A stretch of DNA of 64,000 nt from Pilatotrama ljubarskyi (GCA_022385805.1 MU277747.1:51921-115920), one strand, 5' to 3'. Positions 34,157 to 47,600 are shown, counted from the first letter of the stretch. Numbers and translations are program-made. Notes: generated by a model not told the origin, from the letters alone.

Positions 34157-34559
34157 GAGGCCGTCAGTAGGGATGCAGTCGTTGGAAGGTCGCTGAGCCT
34201 GAGGTTGGAACAATAAACAAGCCCAACACGGGCGGTTTACATAAGCGCTGCTCGAGAAGCGCGCGACATGAACGTGCATGAACTCTTTCCGGCGGCGGCG
34301 GGTGCGTACTCAGTGAATTAGGTTGAAATGATTCTTGGACGCATTTGTGCTCTTGCGCATGAGTCGCGTTGGCTCCTATCACGTTGGATGTGTACACTGG
34401 CATTCCTGGAAGAAGCACGATGCGTGCCTTGTAAACTCGCTAGGTATCCGATGCGCTACATGTGGTTTGTGCAAGAACCGGTACCCAACACCCTGTCCGT
34501 GTTCAGGAATCAGTTGATGACCGTGTGCATAATTTACGGCGATGGAAACGCTGGGCTTC

Positions 34560-34942
34560 ACCTTGGCAATTTGCAGAAAAAAAGCCTAAGAGCTTGTAGA
34601 GCGTCCGCCGAGCACCCCCGAGCTCGAAGAAAGATGCGGGACCAACTTCGAGCAGTCTTTCGTACACTGCAAGCTCTTGCGCGTTGATGATTTTCACAGC
34701 ATACTGGGGCGGCCGCAAATGCGACGCGGTATACACGAATCCCTAGAATTGATGACCGTCAGACTTCCTCTTCGCATATTATGACCGAGGTGGTATACCG
34801 GTTTCAACGGGTCCGCGAGGACGAGCCCGCGCCGGCGAAGGCCAGGATGACTCTGGAGACGTTCCGGGACTCCCAGTGTGAGGACCTCTCCCGTTTTCGC
34901 ATCTTGAACATACCAGGGTGGGCCTTCAGCCTCAGAAGACAT
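34560..34942 (-). pseudogene. Kinase-like gene fragment 2 with internal deletion
   Basis: It starts well: MSSEAEGPPWYVQDAKTGEV and LGVPERLQSHPGLRRRG, parallel to the intact copy. After an intron it continues PPQYAVKIINAQELAVYERL. It then jumps from the PAS of the N-lobe directly to TLYKLLGFF, so the segment that in the intact gene carries LPCDITELGHPLLIMPYL is gone. No catalytic loop was found downstream. Pseudogene. Confidence 0.7.
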
Positions 34943-35531
34943 ATGCCACAGGGAAAGCCGACGAGCGGGACTTCGAGTCGGCGGTCGCTGAGTGAAGGAC
35001 GCCGCTGTCGCGAACAAGTGAGGGGAACAATGAGCACTCAAAGCGTGGACAATGAGTTACAAAGGCACTGACCGAGAAGGAGCACGCTCGACCAAATATT
35101 GTCTCCTGCTTGCTCCTGATCATTAGCTCCCGATACAACTACGATGTTCAGACAGACGCAATATATAGTACCAGGTCTGCATCATAGTCAGGTTGCACAT
35201 CCGAAGTCTGAGAGACAACGAGATTCAAACCGCCGCTACGGCGCGAGACGGGGACCAAGTGTAAGGGGAGTCAGCGAAGGGCCCTCGACGTACATGGTAC
35301 AAGGATACTCAAGGATGATGTCAGGCAAATCCAGAACAAGGGATCTAGGCTAGGAGAGCTAAGTTAGTAACACTCGCCGGGCGGTCGCAGCGGTCGGACG
35401 ACAGCGACACACCCCGAAAAACACACACACTCTGCCAATGGGCCACATAGCGAACCAGCGCGCGACACGACGAGGGTGTTCCTGCTCTCTGTAGTACAGC
35501 TGAGAGGCCGTTGAGCGTCCGAACCGGTACT

Positions 35532-36435
35532 CTACTTGTGGAGAGGAGCGTCGCTCGCCTGCATCGTCCTCTCCAAGAGACGTCCTAGACAGTAAACGTC
35601 CCAGGAGTACGGGTCGAATATTGTTAAGCCGCCGGGCGGCTCGATATGAGTCTCTGCCAGTGGAAGGGTGATGGGCGGCTGGCAACCTAGTGGTAGAGTG
35701 AATTGCCTTGATGTGTCGAAGTCGATGATGTACCATATCCAGGCAATGACTCCGCTGTGCGATGCAGCCATCCTTGGTGTAGCCGTGACGACATTTCCCC
35801 AGCACAAGTCCTACAAGAGCTGTCAAGGTTATTACGCGCATCGTACGCGTGACGAGTGGAGCGTACCAAGTGCGGAATATGTAGTGCGTGGATGTATTCG
35901 ACGCCCTGCAGGTTCAGAGTGAGATGTCACAATTCCGAGCATACAGGTCATCGGGACTGGCCTCTACCAGTTGACGGAAGGTCCGTATGAGCGGAGTGAG
36001 AGGCCTCACATGATCCAAGGCAATACAGCCGGCATCCGTTGAGGTGAGCTTGGGCATGACAAGCACCGGGTGATCAGCTCGGACGATCTCGCAAGGGAGA
36101 GTACGGTTGGCAAGCGAGTCGATATCACGAAGCAGTCGCTCGTAGTAAATCGGAAGCTCTTGAGTATCGAGGTCCAACACCTTCACGGCGTACTCCGCCG
36201 CATCGTCATGTTCAGGGTCGTACATGACAAACACAACTCCCTTGCACAGAATCAGCTTCAGAACGTGAACACGGCCGCGGGCGTTGCGTACCGGTTTGAT
36301 GGTATGGTACTAGCCGGCACGATCCCGCAATCCTGCAGTCCACGATGGCGCAACAACGGCTCGGGAACCTCAAGATACCTGATCTTGCCGTCAGCATCCG
36401 TCGCATACCAGCGAGGACCTTCGTTGGATGACATA
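35532..36435 (-). pseudogene. Kinase-like gene 4, probably frameshifted
   Basis: All parts of the domain are present: GPRWYATDADGKI near 36420, EYAVKVLDLDTQELPIYYE, LPCEIVRADHPVLVMPKL, then the C-lobe with DLCWGNVV, WYIIDFDTS and FDPYSWDVYCLGRLLE. The N-terminal frame is thrown off by an extra A straight after the start codons (GAAAGG where the family has GAAGG). The first intron does not restore a common frame. The catalytic loop keeps D-L-x-x-x-N, but the DFG motif has become DFD. I treat it as a recent pseudogene, although a different start could rescue part of it. Confidence 0.6.
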
Positions 36436-37018
36436 TCAGCGCAGACTGCAGGAGGCTAACCGCGACCGCGCCATCAACGCAGTGTAAGTATGGCACGAGC
36501 AAGTCGGACCGAGCCCTGAAGCTTGAAGCGCCCGGAGTTACGCCGACTCTGGCACTCGAGCTTGAGTTCTAGTATGATGCAAGTGCGAGCCGGACCCTAT
36601 CACGTTGCCTACTAACAAGTGCGCGTGAGAGGAGTCGTCTATATATACCGCTGCGCTTCTGGAGACGGCGCGAATGCCCATGTTTATGTTCCTGACCTTA
36701 GACCCGCTATGCCGCAGTGAGGCATGCTAGTGCGATACCGCTCAGACTGCAAAACGACATGGCCCACACCGCAGCGTCAAGGATTAGTGAAGCTGGGCAA
36801 GACGTGTTCATAGGGATGTGGCTTACAAGCAAGCCAGCACGCGCTCATAGAGACGGCTAGGACGTACCGCATGGTCTCTGCGCATCAGGTATGTTACTGT
36901 ATGTCCAAGATGCGTCATCAGTCAATCGTCGGTCCGTACCTCGCAGTATGGAGTGGTTCTCTCCCAGCGCCCTTACAAAGCATCCAGCTCGGGTGGACAT
37001 ACGCAGAGTGGCTTGGGC

Positions 37019-37025
37019 TATATAA
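37019..37025 (+). promoter_or_regulatory. TATA box of the dehydrogenase gene
   Basis: TATATAA within GCTATATAAGGCC, about 82-88 bp upstream of ATG 37107. The 670 bp upstream of it (36436-37018) hold no gene I can recognise. Confidence 0.65.
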
Positions 37026-37106
37026 GGCCACAGGCATGAGAGTGATACGCATACTCCATCCACCTACCTCCACTTCCACCGAGGAGGACGCCCCCGACGA
37101 AACACG

Positions 37107-38469
37107 ATGTCCGTTCCTCAGAAGACCCGCGAGTACCGTCTCCCGAAGGTGAGACCGATGCTTTGCCTGATGGCGCACGGAGTCGGAGGCGTGGGTTCCT
37201 GACCTACATCTGCTATGAACTTCGCACTCACCAGCCGGACGGCTTTCACAACCTCACCTTGACGGAGGCACCAATCCCCAAGCTCCAGGCGACCGAGGTG
37301 CTCGTCAAGGTGCACGCCGTCTCGCTCCAGTTCCGGGACCTCGCCGTCGCCAAGAACCAGTACCCCCTCCCCCAGAAGGAGAACGTCGTGCCCTGCTCCG
37401 ACATGGCCGGCGAGATCGTCGCGCTCGGCGACGAGGTCAAGGGCTGGAAGGCCGGCGACCGCGTCTGCTCCAACTTCGCCACGGACCACATCTTCGGCGA
37501 GGTGACGGCGGAGATCAGGAACACGGGCCTCGGTGCGCCCATCGACGGCGTGTTGACCGAGTACAAGGTCCTCCCGGCACACGCGCTCGTGAGCATACCT
37601 GAACACCTGAGCTACGAAGAGGCTTCGACTCTCCCGTGCGTGGCGTCCCTTTCTGGACACGCAGATGCCGGCCTCTGACAAGCTACTCAGCTGCGCGGCG
37701 GTGACGGCGTACAATGCGCTGATGGGGCTCGTCCCGCTCAAAGGCGGTGACACGGTTCTTGTTCAAGGGACCGGCGGCGTATCCATCTTCGGGCTGCAGC
37801 TCGCGGTCGCCTCCGGGGCTACCGTCATCGCGACATCATCGTCGGACGCGAAGCTCGAGGTAGCGAAGAAGCTCGGTGCGGCGCATACGATCAACTACAA
37901 GAAGACCCCTGATTGGGATCAGGAGGTATTGAAGATAGTGAGCAATCGCCCTTTCGCCACTGATGAGACAATACTCACATATTCGACCGGGCCAGACAAA
38001 TGGCCGAGGTGTCGACTACGTCCTTGAGGTGGGCGGTCCTGCCACCTGGGGGAAATCTGTGAACGCCATCCGCTACGGCGGGCTCATCAGCAACATCGGC
38101 CGCGTCGCAGGCGTACGTACCGGATTTCCTGTAGGAAGTCTCCCTTCTCTGACGTGCCGTTTGGCCGGATAGCACGGCGGCGATGTGAATGACTTGCCTA
38201 TCAAGCTGCTCGGCAAGGCCGGCATAATGCGCGGTATCCTCATCGGCTCCCGCACGCAGTACATCGCTCCTCTCACTTCTTAGCCAGATGGCGAGGAACT
38301 CACTGTATCTTATTGCAGATTCGAGGACATGAACCGCCTGATCTCAGCAGTGAAGCTCAAGCCTGTAGTCGACAAGGTGTTCGCGTTCGAGGACGCACGC
38401 AAAGCCTACGAGTATCTGGATAGCCAGCAGCATGTTGGGAAGGTTGTGATCAAGGTATCGAAGGACTGA
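37107..38469 (+). CDS. Medium-chain dehydrogenase/reductase, quinone oxidoreductase-like
   Basis: NAD(P)H-dependent oxidoreductase of the zinc-free MDR type. Exons 37107-37148, 37235-37635, 37691-37937, 37996-38112, 38173-38258 and 38319-38469 give 347 residues. The N-terminal GroES-like domain has [19 protein letters not shown] and [20 protein letters not shown]. Where zinc alcohol dehydrogenases have the GHE zinc ligand, this protein has CSD. The cofactor domain begins [19 protein letters not shown] (glycine-rich turn near residue 175), then [19 protein letters not shown] and [14 protein letters not shown]. The end [20 protein letters not shown] and [12 protein letters not shown] is typical. 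The substrate is not predictable. Two decayed relatives lie at 40187 and 50840. Confidence 0.9.
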
Positions 38470-38705
38470 GCTATGTTCTTCGTTGGTACCTAGTGCAGAA
38501 CGCCCGAGTCAAGGAAAACTCGAATAGGCCGTAGCATCAATATTACACACCATGGCCTTCGTCTTGCTCCGTGCTCTCCGATGCTATCTGCAGCACTTCT
38601 TGCCGCCCCAATTTCTCATACTTCTGGAGAGTACGGCAGACGAACATGCAATCCGATGTATGCAGACGGACCGAGAGAGCAGTAGATGTCCTTAGTCTCC
38701 CCTAG

Positions 38706-38741
38706 GCAGACGTCCGATGTGCAAGCACGACGGACGTCTGC
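38706..38741. repeat. Perfect hairpin, 11-bp stem
   Basis: GCAGACGTCCG at 38706-38716 is followed after 14 bases by its exact reverse complement at 38731-38741. It abuts the inverted-repeat element that begins 10 bases later. Confidence 0.85.
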
Positions 38742-38751
38742 TACGGAATTC

Positions 38752-39294
38752 GACCCCTTCAAGTGGGAGGGGTAGAATCTCGTCCCGGATCAGCGGAGTT
38801 TGGCGTGCCGACTGATTGCAGAGATGCCGGGTGGCTGAAGACTCCCTCCCGCACGCCTTCAAAGCTTCAATAAGTACTCACAATCCTGCGTCTCTATCCC
38901 TTGCCCTCTACGTAATTTAGCGAAATGTGCGCTGCTCGTTGGAAGAAACCGGCTTGTGCGCGACCACTATTCGCACAGTCAGGTATGGGCAGGAAGAAGA
39001 CCTCGAGAGCCGTGGTAATGTGTCGAGATCCTCCAGAGACTCCTCACTGGCACCTAGGTAGGACCGTAGAGCCTCATTTACACCGTTCTTTGCTGCCCGC
39101 TGCCTTTCCCGTGTGCATATACCTATCTACATACAGTATGGAGTCCCATTCATCTACGGGAATGACTGCAGGAGTACGAGAGTGCGTTGTGCCCTGTTGC
39201 GCCTGTGTATTGCACCGATCCATCTGTCGACGTGCGTCGGAGTTCGAACTATTGCTGACAAATCATGAAATTGACCCCTCCCACTTGAAGGGTC
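38752..39294. mobile_element. Candidate non-autonomous DNA element with 22-bp inverted ends
   Basis: The left end 38752-38773 reads GACCCCTTCAAGTGGGAG and continues GGGT; the right end 39273-39294 is its inverted counterpart (GACCCCTCCCACTTGAAG). The two differ only by one indel and the terminal base. The element is 543 bp. The open frame inside (38925-39302) resembles no protein and crosses the right end, so it is probably not coding. No clear target-site duplication could be fixed. Size and structure suit a MITE-like element. Confidence 0.55.
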
Positions 39295-40186
39295 CGTATT
39301 AATCCGCTGCAGACTAAGATGTCCTGGACCGACTCCGGGTCACGTCCGCGCTGACGTAATCAACAGGGATTCTCCAGCTTCGGCGTCTCGCTGTCGCAGT
39401 CTCTCTCTCTCTCCCTCGACGCCGACTCTCTTAGCCCAAGGCTCGAGTCCACTCAATGTGCCCGTCTCTTATGCTGCGATATTGCTTGAGGTCCTCTTTC
39501 TGGACTGTCACAGCACAAGATGGCCGCCATGAACACGCCAGGTGGTGCCCACAGCCACACGCACACCATACCGCATCCAGATTTCGCCTAAGTAGACGGC
39601 TGAGATTGAAAGACAGGTTCAGAACCCAGAAACAAAGAACGGGGCTCCGACCTGCAGGAGGTCACCTCCCTGACCGTTGAGGGCCATCGCGTCAGCAACG
39701 GCGGCGAGCACTCCGCACGTATGTCACTGGTAGCCTCAGCAGTACGGCGCAGATCTACAGCCAAGCTGATGACTTCTAACCCAGATAGACGAACCGTAGC
39801 TCCTACGCAAGCTGTTGCTCAACATCGGCATCACCATGACTTTGAGCTATCGTGCGTCCGGCTCCATTCGAAGGACGAGAGAGCGTATCAGGTAAGCCGA
39901 GAACAGTGGTTTGTCTTCGTAAGTAATGTCTCTTGCTAGTAGCGCACTTTCGTCCCTCCTCCGAAGTGGTGCTCGAGCGTAGACGACTCTATTGCGCTGG
40001 CGTAGATGTAGAGTTCGACGATGCAAGACTGAGCTTGCAATACCGAGGAAAGACGTTTCAAGTACCTTCGCCCGAGATGAAGCGTTTCAAGGTCACCCAG
40101 TCTACATGTTCGCCCACACACGTTGCTGCTACCTGTGAGATCCTCTGAGCGCATATTTCGCACCCCTGTTCTACCGTGAGTCTCGG

Positions 40187-41169
40187 ATGGACATCCTCGT
40201 CGCCAAAGGGAAGTACCAGGAGGAGACTCCCGTGCCGTGCTCCGACATGGCCGGCTCGGTCGTCGCGCTGAGCGACGAGATCGAGGGCTGGAAAGTCGGC
40301 GACCGCGTCTACTCAAACATCGCCACGGACGACGTCTCCAGCGACCGGGCGAAGGAGATCCAAATGAAGAGCGTAGCCGCAACCGCCCACGGCGTGCTGA
40401 CCGTGCCGGCGCACGCGCTCGTGGGCATCCCCGAGCGCACTGGCGAAGAGGCTACGACGCTTCTGTGAGTAGTATGACTCAGGCGTCTTCGCCCAACTGT
40501 GCGGCACTCACCGCATACAACATACAGCGCTTTGAAGGGCTATGCTGCTGAAGGATGGCGACATCGTCTTGTTCCAGGACTCGGGCGGTGTCTCTGTTTC
40601 CGCTCTTCAGTTTGCCATCGCTTCAGGGGCCGATGTCCTCATCACGTCTTCTTCCGAGGAGAGGCACGAGGTCGCCAAGAGGCGCGGCGCGAGCTACGTG
40701 CCCAAGTACAAGAAGACGCCCGACTGGGACGAGAAAGTCATGGAGATCGTGAGTAGTGCCTTCGTACCTAGTCACGCTGAGGGAAAGGGTCAGCGTCGTC
40801 GGCCCCATCGACATGGCACGTATCCAAGATTGTTCACCTTCATGTCGCTCACCTCTCGCTCGTCCCTGCAGGAAGCCGACGTGAGCGACTACCACTGAAG
40901 GTCCGTGGCACGGCGATGATTCCGCGTGGCATCCTGATGGCTCGCGCCAGGAGTGCATGCTTTCTCCCGTGGTCTTCAGGCAGACTCAGATGGGATATCT
41001 GAGTGGATGTGGTCACAGATTCGAGAATATGAATTGCTTGTTCTCAGCAGCTCAGCTCCGTCCGGTATCCGATAAGGTGTTCGGCTTCGAGGATGCACGC
41101 AAGGCGTACATGTACCAGCAGAGCCAGCAGCATGTCGGCAAGGTCGTCATCAAGGTGGCGAAAGACTGA
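40187..41169 (+). pseudogene. Decayed dehydrogenase/reductase copy 2
   Basis: It aligns with the intact gene at 37107 from the middle of the GroES-like domain: [36 protein letters not shown], then DGDIVLFQDSGGVSVSALQ, KKTPDWDEKVMEI, and finally [19 protein letters not shown] and [12 protein letters not shown]. The start exons are missing. The acceptor of the second intron has lost its AG (CCAA before CTG), frames shift after TAYN, and the exon with VDYVLEVGG is absent. The ends remain surprisingly clean, so decay is moderate. Confidence 0.8.
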
Positions 41170-41613
41170 AGTGACCCTGCCCTTCACTAAGAGCTGCCAA
41201 AGCGCGAACACGCGAATCATACGACGCAGTCATAATCGTACGATAGCCCCGGTCTGGAAAGCACGCAGCCTGTATAAAATCCTACCGAGGCGGTCAAAGT
41301 ATCGCGTCGTTCAGCCGCGGCCGTGGACCGTGGATGCTTGATTCCGGGCATCGCCCGAGTCGATCGAGGAACAACCCGAGGCAGCTGTGAGACGAGGCAG
41401 GTACGTGATCTGACTCGCTCGCACTGGCAGGGGCCATACAGACGCGACGATGCTGGCAGTAAAGTGCTCAGCAGCGCATAGAATGAGAGGCAACAAACTA
41501 CAATAGTCGTGAGTCGGCTGAGACGTCGATACGAGTGACGGCAACGTGAGATTGTCCTGTGGTCGGGCTGAACCGCACTCGCAAACCTTTCCGTGTACTT
41601 GAGACTCACGTCT

Positions 41614-44600
41614 CTACGATGACGACGCGCCCATCGCCATCTCATACAGCTTCTCCCTGTCCCCGCTCTCGTCCACGAGCGCACGGAGCATTCCGGTCTC
41701 ATTCTTGAGCAATTCGCTGGGTTTGCCGAACTCAACCTGTTCGTGGCAGGGTATGTGAGCCTCGCCGTTGCAAGACGTTTGTTAATGCGAGTAGTAAGCA
41801 CTCACGATCCGTCCAGCGTCCAGAACCATCTGTGGAGGAGATCGTTCAGCATCACGTTGCAAGCATCTGAGACCGGTGTAACTGACGATTTTGTCTGCGT
41901 CCATGATAGTTTGCAGACGATGGGCGACCGTCAAGAGAGTCACGTCCTTGCCGAGCTCAGTGCGGAGGGATGTTTGAATGATCGAGTCCGTCTCATAGTC
42001 TACCAACCCATGTCAAAGATGCACAGGGAATTGAAGCATGGATGTACCTATTGCAGATGTCGCTAGGCAGAGTCGTCATTCATGCGTTCATTTGAGGGGA
42101 CTCGATACAACACACCTTCGTCCAGGATCAGCAGCTTGCTCCGTCTCACGATGGCGCGCGCCAACGCGAGGATCTGCCGCTGTCCGACAGACAGATTTGC
42201 GCCTCCTCCGGCAATCTCAGTGTCCAGGGTGATTCGCGACTGGTCGTTCTCGTCCTGCAGGTTGAACAAGCCCGCAGAGCGCAGAGCGTCGTTAAGCACG
42301 GCGTCGTCATGCTCCGAGAACGGATCCAGGTTTTGACGGAGGGTGCCACTGAGCAGCTCAGGCTGTAGCAAGTCAGCACACCGAATACTCACGACAGGGG
42401 AGGAGAAAGTCACTCACTACTTGAGGTATGATTGTAATGTTGGAGCGGAGCGCATCAAGATTGATCTTCTCGGTCTCCAACCCGTCGTATCGAACGTGTC
42501 CTTCAGTGAGTATGCATCGGAGCAACGCAAGGGTGAGGGAGCTCTGCGTCACGATAGCATTCAGCTATGCTCTCTGCGTGTTGTACAAGTGTCGCTTACC
42601 TTCCCACTCCCGGTTCGTCCGACGATACCGACCCGCTCGCCTGACGCCACCTCGAAGGTCACGTCATGTAAGACCTTCGGCCCCTCCTACGAAGGCGATC
42701 AGCATTGCCAGATGCGACCGGAGATCAGTGAGACGACCCACCGGAGAGTAACGAGCTGATAGCTTGTCGACCTCGAGGTGACCGCTCGCTGGCCAATACG
42801 CCGGCGGCACGCCCTCAGGGGTCGGTTTGGGCTCCTGCTCGATTAGCAGATACTGCTGGATCCGTTCCAAGCTAGGAAAGATATGAGCACCGCCAGGAAT
42901 ACTCATATGCGTGTACTCGCGAACCTATTGCCTGTGAACACAGAAGTCAGAGATGTGGATCAAGTGGATTTCTGAGGCACCTTACCCGAGATCTCGAAGT
43001 CGTTGAAGACCCTGATCGCTTGGAAGATCACACCGCTGAAGGCCGCTACGCGGGTGCACCGAGGTTCAGACACACCTGTTGCACTGAACAGACTGCGCAC
43101 TCACCAGCCATGTTGAGCGAGAAACCGGCATCGGATGCGCTTAGCCGAGCTGCATATGTGAGGTACAGAGCGAGGCTCGTCGCGAAGAGCGTCCCTATGA
43201 AGTCAATCCGTGCAGAGAGCCATCTAGGATATCACGAGTGAGTACGGAACGTGGGGAGCAGAGGAATGATACGTACCTGTTCAGGTTCTCGTGAGTGACA
43301 GCTACACGAGAATATCTGTCGATTCGACTATACGCCTCCGCCTTGAAGGCCTCTTCAGCGCCATATGCCCGTACCGAAGCTGCAGGCGCTTTGTGAGATG
43401 GAAGGCAACGGCGGTGTAGATCTGCACTCACTGATCCCCCCGACAGCTGCGCCGAAGTGACTCAAGACCGGTGCCTTGTAGTTGCTCATCTCTCGCTTAA
43501 CAGACAATTGAGCTCGCATGAATACATGTCCGCACAATCCTCCAGCGATGGCGACCATGGCGGCGGGTATGATGAAGATCGGCGAGAAGAGAACAACAGC
43601 TAACATCTTGAGGAGCATGAAGATGGAGACCTCGACCAGGAGCTCAGCCGTCCTGGCAAAGCGGGTATCCACTGGCGGAGGAGTCAGATATTGACCATAC
43701 ACAATGAAAAAACGTCACAGCTTACGGGTCTGGATGTCAACAGTGCAACGAGTGATGATACGAGCCGTGGGGGTTTTGTCCAACCAACTACAGAGTACGT
43801 CAGACCCGTCCGTACCGGAAGATGCCCTCGTTGGCTTACCGCAGTGTCGTACCGAGTACTGAAGTCACAAGCTCCTTATGGACAATCCTTGCTGCTCTGA
43901 CGCTACCGAACACGTAGTAGAAGACGCAGAATGCGGCCGCGGCCATGCCTGCGGCCACCAAGGCGGTATATATGGTCAGGTAGCTGGACGGCGTGAGCGT
44001 GAGCGAGTGCAGGACAGTCAGATTCACTCACTGCCCGACCGAGACTTCCTCCGGAGGGTGTGTTTCATACTGAGCAGCCCAATAGCCAAGGTACCACGTC
44101 TGCAATATTGCCTAAGCGCACTGTATGCGTGCCGATGAATTGTGGCGACGTACCTGGAAATTGCTGATGAAATGTCGCACGATATGGCCGGACATGTAGA
44201 TGAGCCAGAAAAGGACGGGCCTCTTGGACATATTCGCCAGGTACAGACTCACTGGGCACGATATGAATTGATGCTATCCACGCATGAGAGACTCCGGGAT
44301 AGACACTTACGGGCTGACCAGCCGACATGTCCTTCCTCAACTTCCTCCGCGACGACGAGTTTCCCCGCGTTCTGCCTCGCTGTAGCGTCTTCCGGCTTCT
44401 CGGAATCGACCTCATCCTCAGCCTTCTCGAATTCTTTCTGCTCCTCTTTGATCTCCTTCAAGAGTTTCGAGTCTCGTTCGAGAGCGCTTTCGAGGGTACC
44501 TTGGCTCAAGATTCGGCCGTCCGAGCCCATGTCCACAACAAAATCGGCAACAGGGCTAGCCAAAGCGACATTATGTGTCTGGGGACCACGGAGTCAGTGT

Positions 44601-47600
44601 CCAGTCCCTTTCGACCGATCAGGTAGCAGTAGTAACATACCACCAGAATGATGGTGCGTCCTTGAAGGAGTTCGCCCTTGATGCACTTCTCGACAATCCA
44701 CTTCGAGGTATGGACGTCAAGCGCTGCAAGGATCTGAATCGACCAGATACACAGGTCAGCACGTCTTATGGTGCAGTTGACAATCTTATCACCCACGTCA
44801 TCGAGGAGAAGGATCTCGGCGTATGAGTATACAGCGCGAGCCAGGGTGATCCGCGCCTGTAACAATCAGACTAGTCTCTCGCACATGTTGACTATCTAGA
44901 TTACCTTTTGTCCGCCACTGTTCGCGTCAGGTTAGCGGACGAGCCTGAGAACTGAGGGACGACCGCCTTACTCACCTGAGTGTAATACCCTTCTCGCCGA
45001 CTTCGGTCTGGTCGCCAGCGTCGAAGAGGCTGAGGTCGCGCTCGAGCGCGCACTGATGTAGGACTTGTAGCAGTCAGGTATGGTCAGCGTCCACCGAGAG
45101 CTGGTACGCCAGCTGAGCGACATACCCTTCTTATACCGCACTTCGTCGTAAGGTGCACCGAAGAGTATATTGTTCTAGGTGCCGTGTCAGTGAGGCAACT
45201 GAGCCCGCGAGTGTAAAATACAGCATACCCTGATTGTCTCGTTCTGCACCCATGACTCCTGCGCTGCGTACGCGATGCCTCCTTCTCTCGGGAGGCTCAC
45301 AAACGAGTCGGGACCAGCAGGAATGTAGTGCATCTCCCCTGATCGTAACGGCTGATCAGTTCAGTCAGTTTTCTGCACAATAACGCAGCTTACCGAGTAA
45401 CGCCATGAGCAGAGAGGTCTTCCCAGCGCCCGTAGGGCCAACGATCAAGTTGATCTTGCCTCGCTGGAAGATGACCTCGTCATCTATATGGAGGACGAAC
45501 GCTCTCTTGCGCGTTCCACCCGGCGTCTGCGATGGCAACGCCTCCTTGGACCAAGTGAACGACGCATGCCGAATCCCGATCACTCCCTTCCGCTCTTCGG
45601 GAACGTCAGTCGCGAAGATCTCGGTGTTTCCACTCTCCTCAGCTTTGTCGTATTTGTCGATGAGTTCGGTCTGCTAGACGGTCAGACTTCTTCACTGGAG
45701 CACAAGGAACTCCTGACATTTCGTAGAAATTCCGCGATACGTTCCAAAGACACCTTGGCTGCAATATACGGGTGAGGCTGTTTGTACGCGAAATTTCAGG
45801 GCGTAATGGAGGCGAACCTTGTATGAGCTGAGGGATGAAGAAGAACGAGGCGTGGAGATCTATGCGGAGCATGTCGAACACTACACCGTGTTCAGGACGG
45901 CCAGGCCTTGCGTATTCCGATAGAGCACTCACCCGACATGGCTGAGAATACACGGGATGCTATGCGGATGTCAGTCGGGCTAGATTCCCCCGCTAGTGAG
46001 GATCGATCACACACCCGTCAATTTTTCTTTCATGATGACGGTCTGGGGAGGCCGCGGTCAGCAGCTGCTACATATTGTCAGTAAAAACTGCACTCGCATA
46101 AGTAAAGAATGTCGTTAGCATAATGAGGATCGGAAGCATGTAGCTGTAATCACGACCAGTCAGAGCTTTCGGATCAACCCGCAGGAATATCAAGACGGAC
46201 TTGCAAAGGTTGATCGACAGAGAAAGGAGCTTGTTCTTGCGCACCCACACGAGCTCTTCCTCGCGCTTCTTGTCGAGCTGCGCCGAAACACGAGGCTCCC
46301 AGCCGAACAATTTGATCATGCGGATGACGTTCATCACTGTGCAGGCAAAACGTGCTCTCTTGAGCCGAATTTGGACGTGGTGCGAAACTGTCTGACTTAC
46401 TCTCGGTGACCGTTTGGACGCGAGCATCGGTCTGAAATGTTCAGCTGGGTCAGCGACCACAATCTGTGCTCCAATAACTGTCGGACACATACACGCTTCA
46501 TCTTCTCCCTCTGAGATCCCTGAATGTGCTTCGTGACATAACCGGGCAACGGAAGCGTGATAAGCATTGTCGCCAGTCCGACCAGAGCGCTATACGTGCG
46601 GGCATTTCAGTCGTTCGATGCGGTCTTGCATCCTAATAGAGTAATAGACGTACCTCCACCCGAGAATCTGGTACAGGAAGACCATGCACAGGATTACCTG
46701 GAACGGAGACTCCACAGCTGAGGACGAACATTTCAGGCATGCGCTCGCAAAAGGACTCGCAAAAGGGCGGACGACGCACAGATGAATACGGCAAACGTCC
46801 CGACGTATTCCAGGTTGCTCAAGTCGCTAGAAACGAGATTATTTATCCTCCCGATAAGGTGTTCGCTCGCTCCTGTCTTCGACTCAGGCATTTCTGAGGG
46901 CGCGGGCGTCGCCGCTGGTGGCGCGGTCGACCCACTCTCGGAAGACGACTTCTCCTTACCCTTGCCCTTGATCGAGCTGGTCGTGCTGGGAGGTACGGCC
47001 GTGCTCGAACTCGCAGTCGCAGAGTCTGGGGCATCGCCCGCATTACTCTCCTCGCCCTCTAGAGATCCGTCGCCCTCTGGGCCGTCATGTGACGCGTTGT
47101 CCGAGGTGACGGCCTCGGTGCTGACGCTGCTGGGCGTCGCCGTAACCGAGTCTGACGTGTCCGCCTCCATGCGAACGCGAAGCGCGTGCTCGAAGACGAG
47201 CTCGGTGATCACCGCTTGGATGCGGATGCTGAGCCGTGACTGTAGGCCTCGTTCAGCACCACTACCGGCAACGTCAGGCGGACGGGCGAACCTCGTAGTA
47301 CAAGAACCAGAGGTCGGATAAATCCTTGAAGACTTTTCCGGAAAAGAACAGAGCGATCCAGAACCAAGGTCGAATATGGGCCTCCTCCCTGCCGGACTCA
47401 AGGTACCTGAGAGATCAATTTCTGTCAGGACGAGCCGCACGACGAGAGGCGGTTGACCGGGGCTTACTTCAGAAGCTGGTTGATGCTGATCGGAGCCGCA
47501 AATGCGGCCACAACCTAAGAGCTGTCAGAATCGCCCTCCCGCCCGCACCGGTGGTATGACTGACCGCGGTGATGGACATAGCAGCTAGATTGCAAACCTC

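Noticed and set aside
38925..39302. 125-residue frame inside the TIR-bounded element
   Set aside because: No similarity to any family, it crosses the right inverted end, and cysteine/histidine spacing fits no finger motif.
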